A stretch of DNA of 13,871 nt from JBCCFW01 sp039029535 (GCA_039029535.1 JBCCFW010000193.1:1-13871), one strand, 5' to 3'. Positions 1 to 7,710 are shown, counted from the stretch's first letter. Numbers and translations are program-made. Notes: a model not told the origin generated them from the letters alone.

Positions 1-99
1 CGGGCTCGGGGTGGGGAGCCAGCGGGATGGACTCGGGCTCGGGGTGGGGAGCCAGCGGGATGGACTCGGGCTCGGGGTGGGGAGCCAGCGGGATCGACT
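1..99 (-). repeat. 33-bp tandem repeat, at least 3 copies, in frame
   Basis: Units 1-33 and 34-66 are identical, and unit 67-99 differs by one base (position 95), which is synonymous. Each unit encodes 11 residues (ESIPLAPHPEP) of the zinc-ribbon protein. Near identity at DNA level points to recent duplication or slippage. The array is cut by the window edge, so the copy number is a minimum. Confidence 0.9.
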
Positions 100-334
100 C
101 GGGCTGCTGCGCCACCGGTGGTGCGGCCTGAGCGGGAGGCGCGGCCTGGGCCGGCGAAGTCGCCTGAGCGGGTGGGGTCGCTTGGGCTGGGGGCAAGCCA
201 TCGGCGATGAGTGCCTGGCCATTCCAGGTGCAGACGACCCCACAGGCCGCGCAGCGGGCGCGTGCGCCCGGTGGCGGGAGCTGATGATCCGGTACTTCGA
301 CCGCGTTCTGGCACGCCGGACAGATCAGGCGCAT
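1..334 (-). CDS. Zinc-ribbon (MJ0042-like) protein with Pro-rich tandem repeats, 5' part only
   Basis: The gene runs off the left edge; 111 residues are visible. The ATG at 334 follows a strong Shine-Dalgarno (GGAGGGGAG about 6 nt upstream), which fixes the start. Residues 1-40 form a short zinc ribbon: CPAC at 5-8 and CAAC about 24 residues later, followed by GVVCTWNG. This spacing and the start Met-Arg-Leu-Ile-Cys match MJ0042-type or related ribbons found at the N-termini of many Myxococcota and Planctomycetota proteins. From about residue 47 the chain becomes low-complexity: first a degenerate hexapeptide repeat (PPAQAT, SPAQAA, PPAQAA), then an 11-residue repeat (ESIPLAPHPEP) of at least three copies that continues off the edge. 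Proteins of this build usually carry a membrane segment or other domain further on, which cannot be seen here. Function is unknown. It is separated from the radical SAM gene upstream on the same strand by 203 nt containing a hairpin, so it probably has its own promoter. Confidence 0.75.
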   Translation of the reverse strand, partial: MRLICPACQNAVEVPDHQLPPPGARARCAACGVVCTWNGQALIADGLPPAQATPPAQATSPAQAAPPAQAAPPVAQQPESIPLAPHPEPESIPLAPHPEPESIPLAPHPEP

Positions 335-392
335 GAAATCTCCCCTCCGGACGTGAGTGCGTGTCTCACGGCTCCTCTACCTGCATGCGGCC

Positions 393-401
393 ACGCTAGC
401 A
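393..401 (-). promoter_or_regulatory. Possible extended -10 element of the zinc-ribbon gene
   Basis: On the minus strand this reads TGCTAGCGT, about 60 nt upstream of the ATG at 334. It resembles TGCTAGCCT before the thioredoxin gene and TGCTAAGAT before the membrane-protein gene. No convincing -35 box is seen at 16-18 nt. The call rests on this recurrence only. Confidence 0.25.
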
Positions 402-482
402 CGACCCCCTCACGATTCGCGACCCGGCCCAGGGATGCCGTTCCCGACGCGATACGCCCCGGTGAGCGATCCCCGAACGTGA

Positions 483-517
483 AGAAGCCCGCCGCGACGA
501 GGTCGGGGCGGGCTTCT
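483..517 (-). terminator. Hairpin terminator after the radical SAM gene
   Basis: An 11-bp perfect stem (483-493 with 507-517) and a 13-nt loop begin 20 nt beyond the TAG of the radical SAM gene. It lacks a real T-tract on the minus strand (only a TTCTTC-like stretch), as is common in very GC-rich genomes. Confidence 0.55.
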
Positions 518-537
518 CGGCGTGACGCGAGCAGGAG

Positions 538-2418
538 CTAGCTGGAGCAGCCGCCGCTACCGCAGCCACCGCCGGAGTCGCTGCTGTTCGACACCACCGG
601 CAGCTCGACCATCTCGGGCACCTTCACGGTGAGGTTGTCACGCTCGGGCAAGCCGACTTCCTTGCCCGCGGCGAAGATCTGGTGGCGACCCTTGGTCTTG
701 AACCACTCGATCGTGCTGGCCGTCTGGAAGACGTCCTCGACGATCTGACGCCAGCCGATGCCGGTGTTGTAGGCGCAGAAGGACACCTCACCGAGCTGCG
801 TGCCGTAGGGAATGATGCACATCTCGGTGCGGCGGAAGTCGTAGTTGAAGAGGTCCTGGAACCACATGCCGGCGACCAAGAGCATCCGCCAGCGGTAACG
901 CGGGACCTTCGACAGGCCCATCCGGCGGCCGGTGTGGCCGTCGAAGATGCGGAGCATGTCGACGAGGCCGAGGCCCTCGGGAGCCGAGTCGGCCTTGAAG
1001 TTCCGGAAGAGCGAGAGGGCCACCTGCGCGACCGTCGCCGACTTGGGCCGGGCGGCGTCGTTGATGGCCTTGAGGTCCTCGAGGAACTGCTCGACGTCGA
1101 GCACGTCGCAGAGCGGGACGATCTCCTTGGTGTCCTCGTTGACGAGGAGCATCGTGCCGATGCCGCAGTTGGGGTGGCAGCCGCACTTGAGGTTGCCCCA
1201 CTCCGCCTGCGAGCCGTTGAGCTGATCGATGAGGTCGGAGAGGGGGCCGGAGGCCGACAGCGGGAACCAGTCGCGGAGGGGCTCGGTGATGCCCATCTCG
1301 TCGTGGATCTCGTGAGCCATGTGGCTCAGCGTGTAGCGCTGGGACGCGCGGTCCTCGTCGGTGATGTCCTCGTCGCGACCGGTGAACGACACCGGCTGGA
1401 AGCTGATGGCGTTGATCTTGTCGATGTTCTCGGCGGCGAAGCGGATGATCGGGACCACCTGCTCGTTGTTGACGCCGTTGACGATCGTGGTGACGAGGGT
1501 GACGTCGATGCCGGCCGCGTGGAGGTTCTCGATGGCGCGGAGCTTGACGTCGAAGAGGTTGCCGACCTTGCGGTGCGAGTTGGCCTCGTTGGTCACGCCG
1601 TCGAACTGGAGGTAGGCGAGACGCATGCCGGCGTCGGCGGCCTGACGCGCGAACTCGATGTCCTGCGCGAACTTGATGCCGTTGGTCGCCGCCTGGATGG
1701 AGAAGAAGCCCAGCTTGCGCGCGTAGGCCACGGCCTGCATGAAGAAGGGCGACATGGTGGGCTCGCCGCCCGAGAACTGCACGGAGAGCTGACGCTTCGG
1801 CTTGATGCTGACGGCGTCGTCGAGGATCTTCTTGATGTCGTCCCAGGTGAGCTCGTGGACGTAGCCAACCTGGTTGGCGTCCATGAAGCAGGGCTCGCAC
1901 ATCATGTTGCAGCGGTTGGTCAGGTCGACGGTGAGCACCGCGCCACGGCCGTAGCGGATGGACGAGGTGCCGTGGTCGTGGAGGTCGTCCTTGACGATGC
2001 GGTAGTCGCGGCCCGGGTAGAGGCTCTCGATCTTCCGGAGGAAGTCGACGTCCATCGCCATCTGGTCTTCGAAGTCACCGTGCTTGTCGCAGGTCTTCTC
2101 CATCCAGACTTCGCCGTCGCGCTCGACGATGCGCGCCTTGATCTCGCCCGGGTTCTCCTCGACGAGGGAGCGCCAGTCCTTGCGGCCGGCGAGGATCTCG
2201 TCACGCACTTCCTTGACGCAGCGAGGACAGAGCGAGTCGGTCTCACGCGGGAAGCCGAGGACCGGGAAGGTGCGCTCGTCGGACTTGATGGACGGTGCAG
2301 GAGCCCACTGCGGGTGGAAGCTGCCGGCCGGGAGGGTCTGATTGATCCACTTCACCGCGCCCCAGGTGGCGTTGGCCACGGACGAAAGGCTGGTACCGAC
2401 CACTTGGGCCAAGCTCAT
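538..2418 (-). CDS. Radical SAM enzyme, Tes/membrane-spanning-lipid-synthase-like
   Basis: This is a 626-residue radical SAM protein; the ATG at 2418 has AGGAG about 7 nt upstream. The SAM-cluster motif CNMMCEPC gives Cys170, 174 and 177, and GGEP lies at 217-220. Before the core there is an N-terminal metal-binding region: CPRC at 64-67 and Cys110 in the segment EKTCDKHGDF. After the core come CGCHPNC (412, 414, 418), Cys437, Cys534 and FCAYN (Cys548). This set of N-terminal CPxC, C-x2-HG, a QPVSFTGR stretch (341-348), CHPNC and FCAYN is what I recall for the MJ0619 family. That family includes archaeal tetraether synthase (Tes), which couples lipid tails by C-C bond formation, and bacterial homologues proposed to make membrane-spanning lipids. 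Lipid coupling is therefore the leading guess, but the family is broad and other C-C-forming or methyl-transfer roles remain possible. The C-terminus ends in a Gly/Cys tail (GGGCGSGGCSS) that could bind another metal. The gene appears monocistronic, with hairpins on both sides. Confidence 0.92.
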   Translation of the reverse strand: MSLAQVVGTSLSSVANATWGAVKWINQTLPAGSFHPQWAPAPSIKSDERTFPVLGFPRETDSLCPRCVKEVRDEILAGRKDWRSLVEENPGEIKARIVERDGEVWMEKTCDKHGDFEDQMAMDVDFLRKIESLYPGRDYRIVKDDLHDHGTSSIRYGRGAVLTVDLTNRCNMMCEPCFMDANQVGYVHELTWDDIKKILDDAVSIKPKRQLSVQFSGGEPTMSPFFMQAVAYARKLGFFSIQAATNGIKFAQDIEFARQAADAGMRLAYLQFDGVTNEANSHRKVGNLFDVKLRAIENLHAAGIDVTLVTTIVNGVNNEQVVPIIRFAAENIDKINAISFQPVSFTGRDEDITDEDRASQRYTLSHMAHEIHDEMGITEPLRDWFPLSASGPLSDLIDQLNGSQAEWGNLKCGCHPNCGIGTMLLVNEDTKEIVPLCDVLDVEQFLEDLKAINDAARPKSATVAQVALSLFRNFKADSAPEGLGLVDMLRIFDGHTGRRMGLSKVPRYRWRMLLVAGMWFQDLFNYDFRRTEMCIIPYGTQLGEVSFCAYNTGIGWRQIVEDVFQTASTIEWFKTKGRHQIFAAGKEVGLPERDNLTVKVPEMVELPVVSNSSDSGGGCGSGGCSS

Positions 2419-2594
2419 GGTTGCTCCTGTCGACGTGAAGCCGGAGAGAACACGCGCGTTGCATCGCCGCTGGTCGGCTCGCGGACAGGCTTGACGTAAC
2501 CTGCTGAGCGGCCAGGGCTTAGCTAACCTCTTCCGGACCGGAGGTAGCCGTCAGTTTCGCAAGCCACCCGCAGGCTGTCAAGGATCGGTGAGAC

Positions 2595-2629
2595 GGCCCA
2601 GAAGGGGCCTCTCAGCCCGCTGAGCGGGC
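2595..2629 (-). terminator. Double hairpin after the thioredoxin gene
   Basis: Six nucleotides past the TAG of the TlpA-like gene is a 6-bp stem with a 3-nt loop (2615-2620 with 2624-2629). A second 5-bp stem follows (2595-2599 with 2605-2609). There is no T-tract. The position makes it a likely transcription end, separating this gene from the radical SAM gene. Confidence 0.45.
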
Positions 2630-2635
2630 CGGATG

Positions 2636-3814
2636 CTATTCCTTGACGAGGGTCGCGATCATCGACTCGGTGAGGTAGTTCGGGTGGTCGATCCACCGCA
2701 TCACGCCCTTCTTGTCGATGAGCACGATCTGCGGCAGCCCGGTGGCAGCCATCGCGGCGCTGGTCTTGGTTCCGAGGTCGACCGCGCAGGGGTAGTCGAT
2801 GTCCCACTGGGGGTCTTCGACGAAGAGCTTGGCGGACTCGGTGGTCTGGCCACGGCTGTTGGCGGTCATGCCGATGAGCTGGACCTTGTCGCCGAACTTC
2901 GTCTTCCACTCGGCGAAGCCCGGGAGGGCGGCCTTGCAGTGGGGGCACCAGGTCGCGAAGAAGAAGATGATGACGACCTTCCCGCGCAGGCTGGACATGG
3001 TGACCTTCGGGTCGTGGATCCAGGTCTCGACGTTGAACTCGGGCGCCGGATCGCCGACGGCCTTCATCCGACCGATGCCCTTCTTGCAGCGCTTCGCGTA
3101 GGAGCCTTCGGGGTAGTCGGCCAGGCACTTCGAGAAGAGGGTCTGGGCCTTGGGGCCGTCGAAGTTCCGCGCGATCACCGTGCCCTCGCCATACAGGCAC
3201 TTGGCGGGGTAGTCGGTCTCGGTCGTGACCTTGGCGCAGTCCTGGTAGGCCTTGATGGCCTCGGCGTCCTGACCGCACATGCGGTGGGCGTTGCCGGCGA
3301 GGAAGAGGGCGCGGCTGGCGAGGTCGCCGTCGTCGGCCAGCTCCTTGGCGGCGGCCTTGAACTCGGCGGCGGCCTGGGTGGCGAGGTCGACCTCGGCCTT
3401 GGTCTTCGCCGAGCCCTTGAGCTGGGCGATGAGGGGGAGAGCAGACTCGAGCTTGGCGGTGCGGCCGAGCTCGTGCTTCGGGTAGCGGCGGGCGACCTCC
3501 TGGAACTGGGCCCGGGCCTGGTCGTACTTGCGCTCCGCGCGGAGGGCACGGCCGACCCAGAACTTCGCCACGACGTCGTTCTCGACCACCTTGTCCGTCA
3601 GGAACTCGCGGGCCTTGTCGTGCATGTCCGGGTAGCGCCGCTGCCGCATCAGGGCCTCGAATACCTCCTCGGGCGTCAGGTCACCGGACGCGGCGGCCTT
3701 GGCGCCGTGGGCGTGAGTCGCGCTGTTGCCGTGGGCGACGACGGTGGTCGCGCTGGCGAGAAGGGCGAGGATTCCGCAGGCGAGGGTGGGGCGGAGCGGG
3801 GCAAGGCGGCTCAT
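2636..3814 (-). CDS. Secreted TPR-thioredoxin (TlpA/ResA-like) protein
   Basis: This is a 392-residue exported redox protein. The start at 3814 is chosen because AGGAG lies about 7 nt upstream and a signal peptide follows at once (positive residues, then a hydrophobic stretch to about residue 27, cleavage near VVA-H). Longer in-frame readings upstream have neither. Residues about 45-250 are alpha-helical and repeat-like with TPR character (YDQARAQFQEVARRYP; AIKAYQDCAK), and contain several Cys (180, 193, 206, 230, 243). Residues about 253-392 are a thioredoxin fold of the AhpC/TSA-TlpA type: GDPAPEF, then FFFATWCPHC with the redox pair Cys290/Cys293, and the cis-proline loop GLPQIV (Pro361). 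TlpA-type proteins reduce disulfides outside the cytoplasm, for example in cytochrome c maturation or envelope repair. The substrate here is unknown. The TPR part may recruit partners, and its own cysteines could be substrates. Confidence 0.92.
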   Translation of the reverse strand: MSRLAPLRPTLACGILALLASATTVVAHGNSATHAHGAKAAASGDLTPEEVFEALMRQRRYPDMHDKAREFLTDKVVENDVVAKFWVGRALRAERKYDQARAQFQEVARRYPKHELGRTAKLESALPLIAQLKGSAKTKAEVDLATQAAAEFKAAAKELADDGDLASRALFLAGNAHRMCGQDAEAIKAYQDCAKVTTETDYPAKCLYGEGTVIARNFDGPKAQTLFSKCLADYPEGSYAKRCKKGIGRMKAVGDPAPEFNVETWIHDPKVTMSSLRGKVVIIFFFATWCPHCKAALPGFAEWKTKFGDKVQLIGMTANSRGQTTESAKLFVEDPQWDIDYPCAVDLGTKTSAAMAATGLPQIVLIDKKGVMRWIDHPNYLTESMIATLVKE

Positions 3815-3842
3815 GGGGACTCCTGACAATCGACGGACGAGG

Positions 3843-3871
3843 AGGCTAGCAGGCCGCCGCCTGGCGGCCAA
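3843..3871 (-). promoter_or_regulatory. Candidate promoter of the TlpA-like gene
   Basis: The minus strand reads TTGGCC, a 17-nt spacer, then TAGCCT preceded by TGC (extended -10), placing the transcription start about 20 nt before the ATG at 3814. A perfect 7-bp stem with a 4-nt loop (3852-3858 with 3863-3869) lies in the spacer and -35 region, so it could be an operator palindrome or chance in GC-rich DNA. Confidence 0.35.
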
Positions 3872-3993
3872 GCGACGGCGAAGACCTGTTCGGCCTCGAT
3901 CTCGCTGACGGTGGGGCGCGTCGCCGCATTCAGATCTTCGGGCGGCCTCGAGTCGATTCCCGGGCCCGTGATGGCCTCGGTACGGGGCGACGA

Positions 3994-4302
3994 CTACGAC
4001 TTCTTCTTCGAGGTCTTGGACTTGCTGCTCTTCGAGTCGCTCTTGCTGGAGCCGCTGTCGCTGCTGGAGGAGGAGCTGGACGAGTCCGACTTGCTGCTCG
4101 AGTCGTCCGAGGTCTTGGGCTTCTTGCCCTTGAAGTCGGTCTCGTACCAGCCGGTGCCCTTCAGGACGAAACCGGATCTCGACACGAGCTTCTCGAGCTT
4201 CCCGTCGCACACCTCGCACTTCCTCTTCGGGCGCGAGTTGATCGACTGGATGTACTCGAAGAGCTGCTCGCAGCTGTCACAGCGGTATTCGTAGAGCGGC
4301 AT
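3994..4302 (-). CDS. FmdB-family zinc ribbon protein with Ser/Lys tail
   Basis: This is a 102-residue protein. It opens with MPLYEYRCDSC, the hallmark of the FmdB/CxxC_CxxC_SSSS regulatory-type zinc ribbon, and the metal ligands are Cys8, 11, 29 and 32. The segment FVLKGTGWYETDF (45-57) is the family's usual end of the ordered part. From about 60 to 102 the chain is almost only Ser, Lys, Asp and Thr, including a run of eight Ser, and ends KTSKKKS. This low-complexity tail is also typical of the family. The start at MPLYEY is certain from conservation, although only a weak purine stretch (GAGAGA) precedes it. Family members have been called putative regulators, but no molecular function is established. 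The gene lies 97 nt downstream of the large membrane-protein gene on the same strand and may be co-transcribed with it. Confidence 0.92.
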   Translation of the reverse strand: MPLYEYRCDSCEQLFEYIQSINSRPKRKCEVCDGKLEKLVSRSGFVLKGTGWYETDFKGKKPKTSDDSSSKSDSSSSSSSSDSGSSKSDSKSSKSKTSKKKS

Positions 4303-4399
4303 GGCGGTCTCTCTGCGGTCCCCACGTCCCTGGAGACCCGGGCGTCGACGACGCGTCCGGCTGGGGGCCGGCGGATGATGGGAGCGCGCTCGGGCGGTG

Positions 4400-7300
4400 T
4401 CAAGACGTCGTGAGCGGGCCCGCCGAGTCCTCTGGAAGCCCCATGTCCCCCGATTCTTCGGTGGCTCGTAGCCACTCCCGGAGGGACCAGCCGGTGCGTC
4501 GCCAGGCGCCGACCACGGCCAGGACCGCCACCGCCAGGACCACCAGCGGGAGCGTCTCCCGTGGTGCATCGGCCGTGCCGAGGGCCTGGGCCGAGAGCAG
4601 CAGCAGCTCGGCGAGCAGGCAGCCGGCGCCGAGCAGGGTCAGCTCGGCCTTGCGGAGGAGCAGCCCACCCGCGAGGGCGCCGAGCCCGAGGGCCACCGCG
4701 GCGACGCGCGCGCCGACGGGAATGGCAGGCTGCCAGGCGGACAGGAACACTGCTGTCCAGGCCAGCCACGCGCCGACCAACAACCAAGGGCCGGTCCGTC
4801 CGGCCTGCCACTGGCTCAAGAGGCTCCATGCGAGGAGCCAGCAAGCACCTGGCAGGAGGAAGGCCAGGGGCCAGAGGCTGACGGGCAAGCCTGCGACGAC
4901 GGCGAGCAAGCCGCCGGCCGCCACGGTGCACAGCGCCGCGAGCAAGGCGGGCCAGGTCACGCGTCGGAGGGCGCTCACCAGAAGCAGCGCGACGGAAACG
5001 CCGACGAGCTGCCAGGCGATCAGTTGGAGCGAGAGCGGTGCGAGGACCGTCGCCACCAGTCCACCCCAGGTGACGAGGAGGGCGAGACGTCGAAGCTCAC
5101 GAGCCAGGCGCGCGTCGCGCAGCCAGCGGGCGCCGGCCTGGGCGACCACCGCCGAGCCGAGGAGACCGGAGCCGAGCCAGGGGCCGAGCTCGCGGGCGGC
5201 CGGCAGGAGCAGCGCCAGGCTGCCGGCGCCGACCAGCAAGGTGGCGGCTGCCGTCTCGGGTCGGCGTGGTCGAGCGGGGTGCAGGAGCTCCCAGGCTCCG
5301 AGCAGGGCGAGAAGGGCGAGCCCGGCCGCGGCCACCAGCACGTGCTCGGTGAGAGCGGCCACGAGGACGCCCACGATGGCGAGACCGACGTGGGCGAGCG
5401 CCGGCCAGCGGAGCTCGGGTGCCCAGCGGCCCCACGCCCAGGTGACCAGTGCGCTCACCGCCAGCCAGGGCACGAGCAGCTCGGGTCGACCGAGACCCAG
5501 GCCGAGCGAGAGCGCGGTGGCGCTCAGCAACCAGGGAAGGACAAGGCGTGCTTCCCGCTGCGGCCGACACAGGGTCGCGGTGAGGAGGCAGGCGAGGCCG
5601 AGGCCGGACCAGGCGGCCGGCGCATGACCGAGCGCGAAGACGATGCCGCTGCTCAGGCCGATGACGAGCGCGAGCCCGAGCATCGGAGGCTCCCAGTCTG
5701 CGCGACGGGTCCGACCCGGGAGACGGTCGCCCGCCAACAGCAGGCCCAGCGCGACCAGCGCCGCCACCGACGGGAGCACGGGGCCGGGCAGGCCGGCGGC
5801 GGCCGCAGCGGCGAGCCCGGACAGGAGCAAGCCGAGGCCGGCAGCAATCGTGAAGTGGAGCCCGCCGCCGAGCGCTCGCTCACCGGCGAGCAAGACGGCG
5901 ACCAGCGCGGCGATCACGGCGAGGCCGAGCTGGAGCGAGCTGCCCGCGTCCAGGAGCACGGCCCCGAGCCCGAGAAGGGGAGCGGCGGCCAGGCCGAAGT
6001 GCAGCGGCGAGCTGCGACCGGTCGTCGCTTGCGAGTCGGCGTCACTCCAGAAGGCGCGTCGCGACTGGGCGTCGATGAGCTGCCAGGTCGCGGCGGGGAC
6101 CAGCGCCAGCGCGAGGGCGGGGGCACCACCGAAACCGAGGATCACGGCGAGGCCCACGAGACTGGTGCCGAGCACGGCGAGGGCGGCCAGGCCGAGGAAG
6201 TCGGGACGACCATCGTCGCGGCGCAGCACGAGCGCGGCCACGGCCGTGAGGAGACTGGCGAGGAGTGGAGAGACGACGTGCTCGACGGTCAGGCCGACGA
6301 GGGAGCCGAGCGAGCCGCTCGTCACCACCAGCGCACCGGCGAGCGCGAGAGCGCTCAGCGCCGGGACCTGCGCTCGATGTCGGCGTCCCGCGAGACGGCG
6401 GAGACCTGCGGCGGTCGCCAGCGCGAGGCCACCGGTGACGAGCAGCAGACCCAGTGGTCTTGCCACGAACCACGCGAGACCGAGCACGAGCAGCAGGGCT
6501 GCGGGAGCACCCAGCGCACGGGCCAGCCGGCGATGGGGCAAGAGCCAGCCGAGGGCCGACACGGCGGCGGCACCGACCAACCCTCCGAGAGCGAGGGCGC
6601 GGAGCGACCAGCTCGGCCCGACGAGCGCCGGGAGCTCGGTGAGCGTCGAGAACCTCGGGGCGAGCGAGGCCAGGCCGAGCGCGAGCGTCGCCAGGGCGAG
6701 GCTGGACGTGGTCAGGGCGATGGCGAGACGTCGGCCGTCGGTCCGGGGGCGCAGCACGCGGTGCGCGACCGCGGCGGCGGCCGCGAGCACCGGGCTCGCC
6801 AGCGGCAGCGCGAGCACGGTCGCGACGCCGGGGAGAAGCATCAAGGCGGCGCGTCCCAGGCGGGCTCGCCAGGGCGTCGCGTCGCTGGTGACGTCCGGGT
6901 CGCTCGCGGTCTCGGCGGGAGCCACGAGGTCGATCACGTCGGTCATCTCGACGCGTTCGACCCTCTTCACCCGTGCGGTGGGTGGGGCTGCGACCTCCGC
7001 CACCGTGGGCGCGTCCTCCGGGGGAGCTGCCTCGAGCGCGGGCGCAGCCCCGACCGGGGGCTCCGGAGTCGTCGTGTCCTCGGGCTCGGGCGTCGGGAGC
7101 GGAGCCGGTGGCTCGACGCTCTCGGCCGGCGGGCTGCTGGCGACGGTGACTCGGCCGCCGAGCGGAGGGCTCGTCTCGGCGTCGGCAGTCGAAGCTCCGG
7201 TGTCGGGAACCTGGGGCTCCGGGAGCTCGTCGGGCCGCGGCTCGTCGAGGGCGAGGGCCGGGGAGCGGCGAGGGGCTCGGCGCCAGCGGACGACGACGCG

Positions 7301-7507
7301 CACGCCCGAAGGCCAGGCGCGTCGTCGTCGCGAGCGGCCCCGGCGCTGGGAGCGGCCGGAGTGAGTCGGCAGTGACGTGTCGGTCTCGACCGAGGCCGGA
7401 GTGGGCTCGGGAGCGTCGTCGTCGTGTTCGGGCAGGGCTTCAGGCTTCATCGAGGGCCGAGCGCGAGGCGGCGGAGGTTGCCGGTCGATCCGCCGCTGCG
7501 GCATCAT
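4400..7507 (-). CDS. Very large polytopic membrane protein, function unknown
   Basis: About 1035 residues from the ATG at 7507; 7504 and 7450 (MKPEALPEH) are equally possible starts, and none has a clear ribosome binding site. A GTG at 7648 is open in frame, but its first 47 codons have many T third bases, unlike the rest, so I exclude it. Residues about 1-215 are cytoplasmic-looking and disordered: an Arg cluster (about 52-81), then a Pro/Glu/Ala/Thr-rich stretch. From about 219 to nearly the C-terminus the chain is a near-continuous run of Ala/Leu/Gly/Val hydrophobic segments, by eye 25-30 helices, separated by short Arg-rich loops. The last 20 residues are acidic and soluble. I see no transporter, glycosyltransferase or O-antigen-polymerase motif. 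The helix number and disordered head recall DUF2339-like proteins, but I cannot assign a family. It is the first gene of the minus-strand block, divergent from pspA. Confidence 0.85.
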   Translation of the reverse strand: MMPQRRIDRQPPPPRARPSMKPEALPEHDDDAPEPTPASVETDTSLPTHSGRSQRRGRSRRRRAWPSGVRVVVRWRRAPRRSPALALDEPRPDELPEPQVPDTGASTADAETSPPLGGRVTVASSPPAESVEPPAPLPTPEPEDTTTPEPPVGAAPALEAAPPEDAPTVAEVAAPPTARVKRVERVEMTDVIDLVAPAETASDPDVTSDATPWRARLGRAALMLLPGVATVLALPLASPVLAAAAAVAHRVLRPRTDGRRLAIALTTSSLALATLALGLASLAPRFSTLTELPALVGPSWSLRALALGGLVGAAAVSALGWLLPHRRLARALGAPAALLLVLGLAWFVARPLGLLLVTGGLALATAAGLRRLAGRRHRAQVPALSALALAGALVVTSGSLGSLVGLTVEHVVSPLLASLLTAVAALVLRRDDGRPDFLGLAALAVLGTSLVGLAVILGFGGAPALALALVPAATWQLIDAQSRRAFWSDADSQATTGRSSPLHFGLAAAPLLGLGAVLLDAGSSLQLGLAVIAALVAVLLAGERALGGGLHFTIAAGLGLLLSGLAAAAAAGLPGPVLPSVAALVALGLLLAGDRLPGRTRRADWEPPMLGLALVIGLSSGIVFALGHAPAAWSGLGLACLLTATLCRPQREARLVLPWLLSATALSLGLGLGRPELLVPWLAVSALVTWAWGRWAPELRWPALAHVGLAIVGVLVAALTEHVLVAAAGLALLALLGAWELLHPARPRRPETAAATLLVGAGSLALLLPAARELGPWLGSGLLGSAVVAQAGARWLRDARLARELRRLALLVTWGGLVATVLAPLSLQLIAWQLVGVSVALLLVSALRRVTWPALLAALCTVAAGGLLAVVAGLPVSLWPLAFLLPGACWLLAWSLLSQWQAGRTGPWLLVGAWLAWTAVFLSAWQPAIPVGARVAAVALGLGALAGGLLLRKAELTLLGAGCLLAELLLLSAQALGTADAPRETLPLVVLAVAVLAVVGAWRRTGWSLREWLRATEESGDMGLPEDSAGPLTTS

Positions 7508-7556
7508 CGGACCCGCCACCGCCCAGGGGCTGCCCCCAGCACCCGAAGCTGGCTCG

Positions 7557-7565
7557 ATCTTAGCA
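7557..7565 (-). promoter_or_regulatory. Possible extended -10 of the large membrane-protein gene
   Basis: The minus strand reads TGCTAAGAT about 50 nt before the ATG at 7507 (TAAGAT matches 4 of 6 of TATAAT, with TG at the extended position). The best -35-like hexamer, TTCACG, is 20 nt away, which is too far. The 7508-7710 gap must also hold the divergent pspA promoter. In it I see a 5-bp inverted repeat (7655-7659 with 7663-7667) and no sigma-54 site. Confidence 0.25.
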
Positions 7566-7710
7566 CGATGAGGCCGAGAGCCCGTGAACCGAGCGGTGCT
7601 CCCGTCCGTAGCATCACGAGCCGGAGCGACATGGGGGGGCCGCAACACCGTCCACCCGGCCTCCGGGACGTCACCCGGTTCACTGTTCAGATAGCGGGGT
7701 TCACCAGCAC

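Noticed and set aside
1..99. CRISPR-like direct repeats
   Set aside because: The 33-bp units are head-to-tail without spacers and encode an in-frame peptide repeat.
682..2499. 605-codon plus-strand ORF opposite the radical SAM gene
   Set aside because: Antisense shadow of a well-conserved gene. Long open frames on the opposite strand are expected with very high GC at third positions, and the translation is low-complexity Val/Asp/Gly/Glu.
3730..3814. Lipoprotein signal in the TlpA-like protein (Cys13)
   Set aside because: The cysteine precedes the hydrophobic core and is not preceded by a lipobox. An ordinary cleavage site after VVA fits better.
4357..4371. 5-bp hairpin after the large membrane-protein gene
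   Set aside because: Too short to be called a terminator in this base composition, so co-transcription with the FmdB gene remains open.
5024..7375. 783-codon plus-strand ORF opposite the large membrane protein
   Set aside because: Its product is Arg/Glu/Gly/Gln-rich without domains. The minus frame gives coherent transmembrane segments over the same stretch.
7508..7648. GTG start at 7648 for the large membrane protein
   Set aside because: The extra 47 codons have many T third bases, unlike the rest of the gene, and the start would leave about 60 bp for two divergent promoters.
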